From the NCBI GenBank assembly GCA_003554685.1, contig PWHA01000070.1, positions 1 through 7,301 of the forward strand: 7,301 nucleotides of DNA, in the 5' to 3' direction. The notes beneath the pieces were generated by a model. It was not told the origin of the DNA. It saw nothing but the letters and a program-made list of their open reading frames with translations, and searched no databases. Source of the stretch: Halanaerobiaceae bacterium (GTDB lineage: Bacteria > Bacillota > Halanaerobiia > Halanaerobiales > Halarsenatibacteraceae). Below are positions 5,317 to 7,301 of this stretch, in pieces (positions within the stretch are counted from its first letter, which is position 1; the number at the start of each line of letters is the position of its first letter). The translations under genes were made by a program, and so were the position numbers.

Positions 5317-7301
5317 TTAAAATCCCCGGCTTTTTCTTCTCCAGAGAAAAAGACCTATCAATATGATAAGCCCCACTAGACCGGCAAGCAGCCAGTTCTG
5401 CAGGCCAAATGTTGCTACTGGATTGATCCGCCCTGAGGTGCTTTGATAATAATCAGAAATCCGGGCAGGATCTTCTGCAGAGCTCCTGTCAAAATCCGGG
5501 CCTTCGGCTGCATAGTTAACAACAGTCTCCCATACTTTAAGTTCCCGGCCCCGGAAATCAATCTTAAGCTCCTCCATTTCCTCCAGGGATACGGCAGTTC
5601 CATCCTTTATTTTGGGTTCAAACTTCACGCCAGGCAGCATATCATTGGCCAGGGGCAGAAAAGAGAGGATATAGGAATCAGTTACCACATGATAAAGATG
5701 ATCTTCCTCCTTGACCAGCGGGGCAAAGTCACTTTCCAGGCCGGCCTCAGAAATGCTGTTCTGCTCTCTGTTTTCATCCCCCGGCTGCAGTCCCTCGCCC
5801 TGATAAATCTCTACTTTTTTCACCGCCCGCAGAGAAGGAAGAGGTAAATTAAGGAAAGGAATCTGAAATAGGATTGCATCATCCGGGTTGTATTCATAGC
5901 GCAGTCCGGAAAAGTTAATAAAGTAGCTATCACTCATGAGTTCCTCCATAACTGCCGCCAGCTCGAGAAGGTACTTAACCTCCTGGCCGTTAAGATAAAA
6001 AGAAACAACCGGATAACCGGGATAACCATCATTTCCTGACCCCAGAGCTACCACTTCAAGTATATCATATAAGAAAAGCTCGCCTTCCCGGGTGGGGATA
6101 AAATCCTTTCGGATATTACCGCTGGCCTGGACGGCCAGGTCAACTTTTTCTCCGGTGATTTCCTGCAGGGAAAGCCGCATGGCATCTGTGACAAAATTGC
6201 CCCCGGGTGTTTCTCCATCGGAGGGATAACTGCTAATTCTATAATCCAGGTATGCCACCGGATCCAGTATATCCTCAAACTGAGCGCCAGTCATTTCAGC
6301 CATCAGTTCATTGAGCTGAATCCGAAAATTTTCAACCCGGGAGCTAATTATCGGATCGGGGGTAATCTCAGCATCCAGGGTTATCAAAAATGGATATTCC
6401 TCGTCCCGGCGGACCCTTAACTGATCCTCTACAGGATTATAAGCCAGAGGCAGGTACCCCAGATATTCCAGATAAGCCCCAGCCTGAACAATGATAGTTT
6501 CATTCACTTCCAAAGGTTCTTCAATAGCAGTGTGGGAGTGTCCTCCCACGATCACATCAATACCATCAACATCCCGGGCCAGGTCGCGGTCCTCCTCAAG
6601 CCCGGAATGTGTCACTGCAATTACAATATCCGCTCCCTGGCTGCGTAATTCTTCAACCTTTTGCCGGGCTATCTGATGCTGATCGGCAAATCTGACTTCT
6701 CCCCGATCAGCCATCACATCAACGGCATGTTTGCCAACCAGGCTGAAGAAACCAGTATTCAGCCCCGGTGCAGCTTCCCGGATTTCTGTTTTCCGGTAGA
6801 GCGCTTCAGTATTGAGGGGGTGTTCCTCGGGAGGCCCCATGTTGGAAGCCAGCAGGACTGTTTTTTGATGGGCTTCAGGATAGCCAGCCTGCCGCAGATA
6901 TTCAACCAGTATTTCAGGACCATAATCAAATTCATGATTGCCTATAACAGCTGCATCATAGCCGATCTCCTGCAGCAGCTTCAGCTCGACTGCCCGCCCC
7001 TCCAGGGCCAGCCAGCCAAAGGGAGAACCTCCCAGAAAATCACCTGCATTTAAAAGCAGGACCGGTTCCTGCTGGTTTTCTTTCTCAAATCTGATATCCT
7101 GAACCGCAGTGGCCAGGCGGGCAAACCCACCCCGGGTTGGATCCTGACCGGGATTCCCTGTTTCGGGATCATAATCTCCGGCAGGAGAATGTGGTATCAA
7201 GGCCGAATGCTCATCATTGGTATGCAGGATCGTAAATTTGATCTCTTCAGTGTCATTTTCCGCAACTGCCAGGCCGGATGAAAGAATCAGCAGGAAAAAA
7301 A
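5317..7301 (-). CDS. 5'-nucleotidase / UDP-sugar-hydrolase-like metallophosphatase, exported and membrane-anchored; 5' end beyond the window
   Basis: 660 codons are visible and the start lies just past base 7301. The first visible residues, FFLLILSSGLAVAEN, are the core of a signal peptide with a probable cut after AVA. The metallophosphatase domain follows: ILHTNDEH (24-31), NAGDF (84-88), GNHEFDYG (120-127), VTHSG (229-233) and GGHSHT (252-257), together the two-metal site. The C-terminal nucleotidase domain has GNFVTDAM (367-374) and ASGNIR (392-397, where NGGIR-like is usual), then SGLRYEY (464-470). Residues about 636-653 are a membrane segment before a basic RRKSRGF tail, so the enzyme is probably tethered on the outer face of the membrane. 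The family hydrolyses nucleotides, cyclic nucleotides or UDP-sugars to supply nucleosides and phosphate; the substrate here is unknown. A TTG at 7198-7200 is only an internal Leu codon, because starting there would lose the signal peptide and the HTNDEH motif. Confidence 0.93.
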   Translation of the reverse strand, partial: FFLLILSSGLAVAENDTEEIKFTILHTNDEHSALIPHSPAGDYDPETGNPGQDPTRGGFARLATAVQDIRFEKENQQEPVLLLNAGDFLGGSPFGWLALEGRAVELKLLQEIGYDAAVIGNHEFDYGPEILVEYLRQAGYPEAHQKTVLLASNMGPPEEHPLNTEALYRKTEIREAAPGLNTGFFSLVGKHAVDVMADRGEVRFADQHQIARQKVEELRSQGADIVIAVTHSGLEEDRDLARDVDGIDVIVGGHSHTAIEEPLEVNETIIVQAGAYLEYLGYLPLAYNPVEDQLRVRRDEEYPFLITLDAEITPDPIISSRVENFRIQLNELMAEMTGAQFEDILDPVAYLDYRISSYPSDGETPGGNFVTDAMRLSLQEITGEKVDLAVQASGNIRKDFIPTREGELFLYDILEVVALGSGNDGYPGYPVVSFYLNGQEVKYLLELAAVMEELMSDSYFINFSGLRYEYNPDDAILFQIPFLNLPLPSLRAVKKVEIYQGEGLQPGDENREQNSISEAGLESDFAPLVKEEDHLYHVVTDSYILSFLPLANDMLPGVKFEPKIKDGTAVSLEEMEELKIDFRGRELKVWETVVNYAAEGPDFDRSSAEDPARISDYYQSTSGRINPVATFGLQNWLLAGLVGLIILIGLFLWRRKSRGF

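Overview
The window looks like chromosomal DNA of an anaerobic, probably halophilic member of the Firmicutes/Halanaerobiales type. This is inference. The supporting signs are purine-rich Shine-Dalgarno sequences (AAGGAGGG, AGAGGAGG, GGGGAGG), AT-rich spacers around moderately GC-rich genes, and strongly acidic proteins, above all the solute-binding protein. Two exported proteins have ordinary signal peptides with no lipobox cysteine, which fits a cell with an outer membrane, as in diderm Firmicutes. No rRNA, tRNA, CRISPR array, insertion sequence or phage gene was recognised.

All five recognisable genes lie on the minus strand, so transcription runs from the right edge to the left. In that order they are: (1) a 5'-nucleotidase/UDP-sugar-hydrolase-like metallophosphatase with a signal peptide and a C-terminal membrane anchor, whose first few codons lie beyond the right edge; (2) a short CbiX-type sirohydrochlorin chelatase 77 bases further on; (3) an extracytoplasmic sugar-type ABC solute-binding protein with its own apparent promoter and an array of TTTGTTGTAT repeats; (4) a YyaL/DUF255 protein (thioredoxin-like plus alpha/alpha-barrel) starting at TTG; (5) a small one-pass membrane protein of DUF4359 type, followed by a strong hairpin terminator. 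Genes 1-2 and genes 4-5 probably form two short operons. Gene 3 is a separate unit with its own terminator at 3049-3083. These genes do not form one pathway: nucleotide salvage, tetrapyrrole metal insertion, solute uptake and protein/carbohydrate housekeeping simply sit side by side.

The rest is intergenic. Bases 1-310 hold no convincing gene, only a possible edge-truncated peptide with a CxxCG motif. Bases 2815-3390 hold a candidate promoter, a short direct repeat and the terminator of the solute-binding-protein gene.

I found no convincing undescribed multi-gene system. The points most worth a second look are an in-frame amber codon that cuts the solute-binding protein ten residues short of what looks like its natural C-terminus, inside a small hairpin; the four-copy repeat array over the same gene's promoter; and the fact that calling the nucleotidase from its first in-window start codon would remove its signal peptide and first metal-binding motif.
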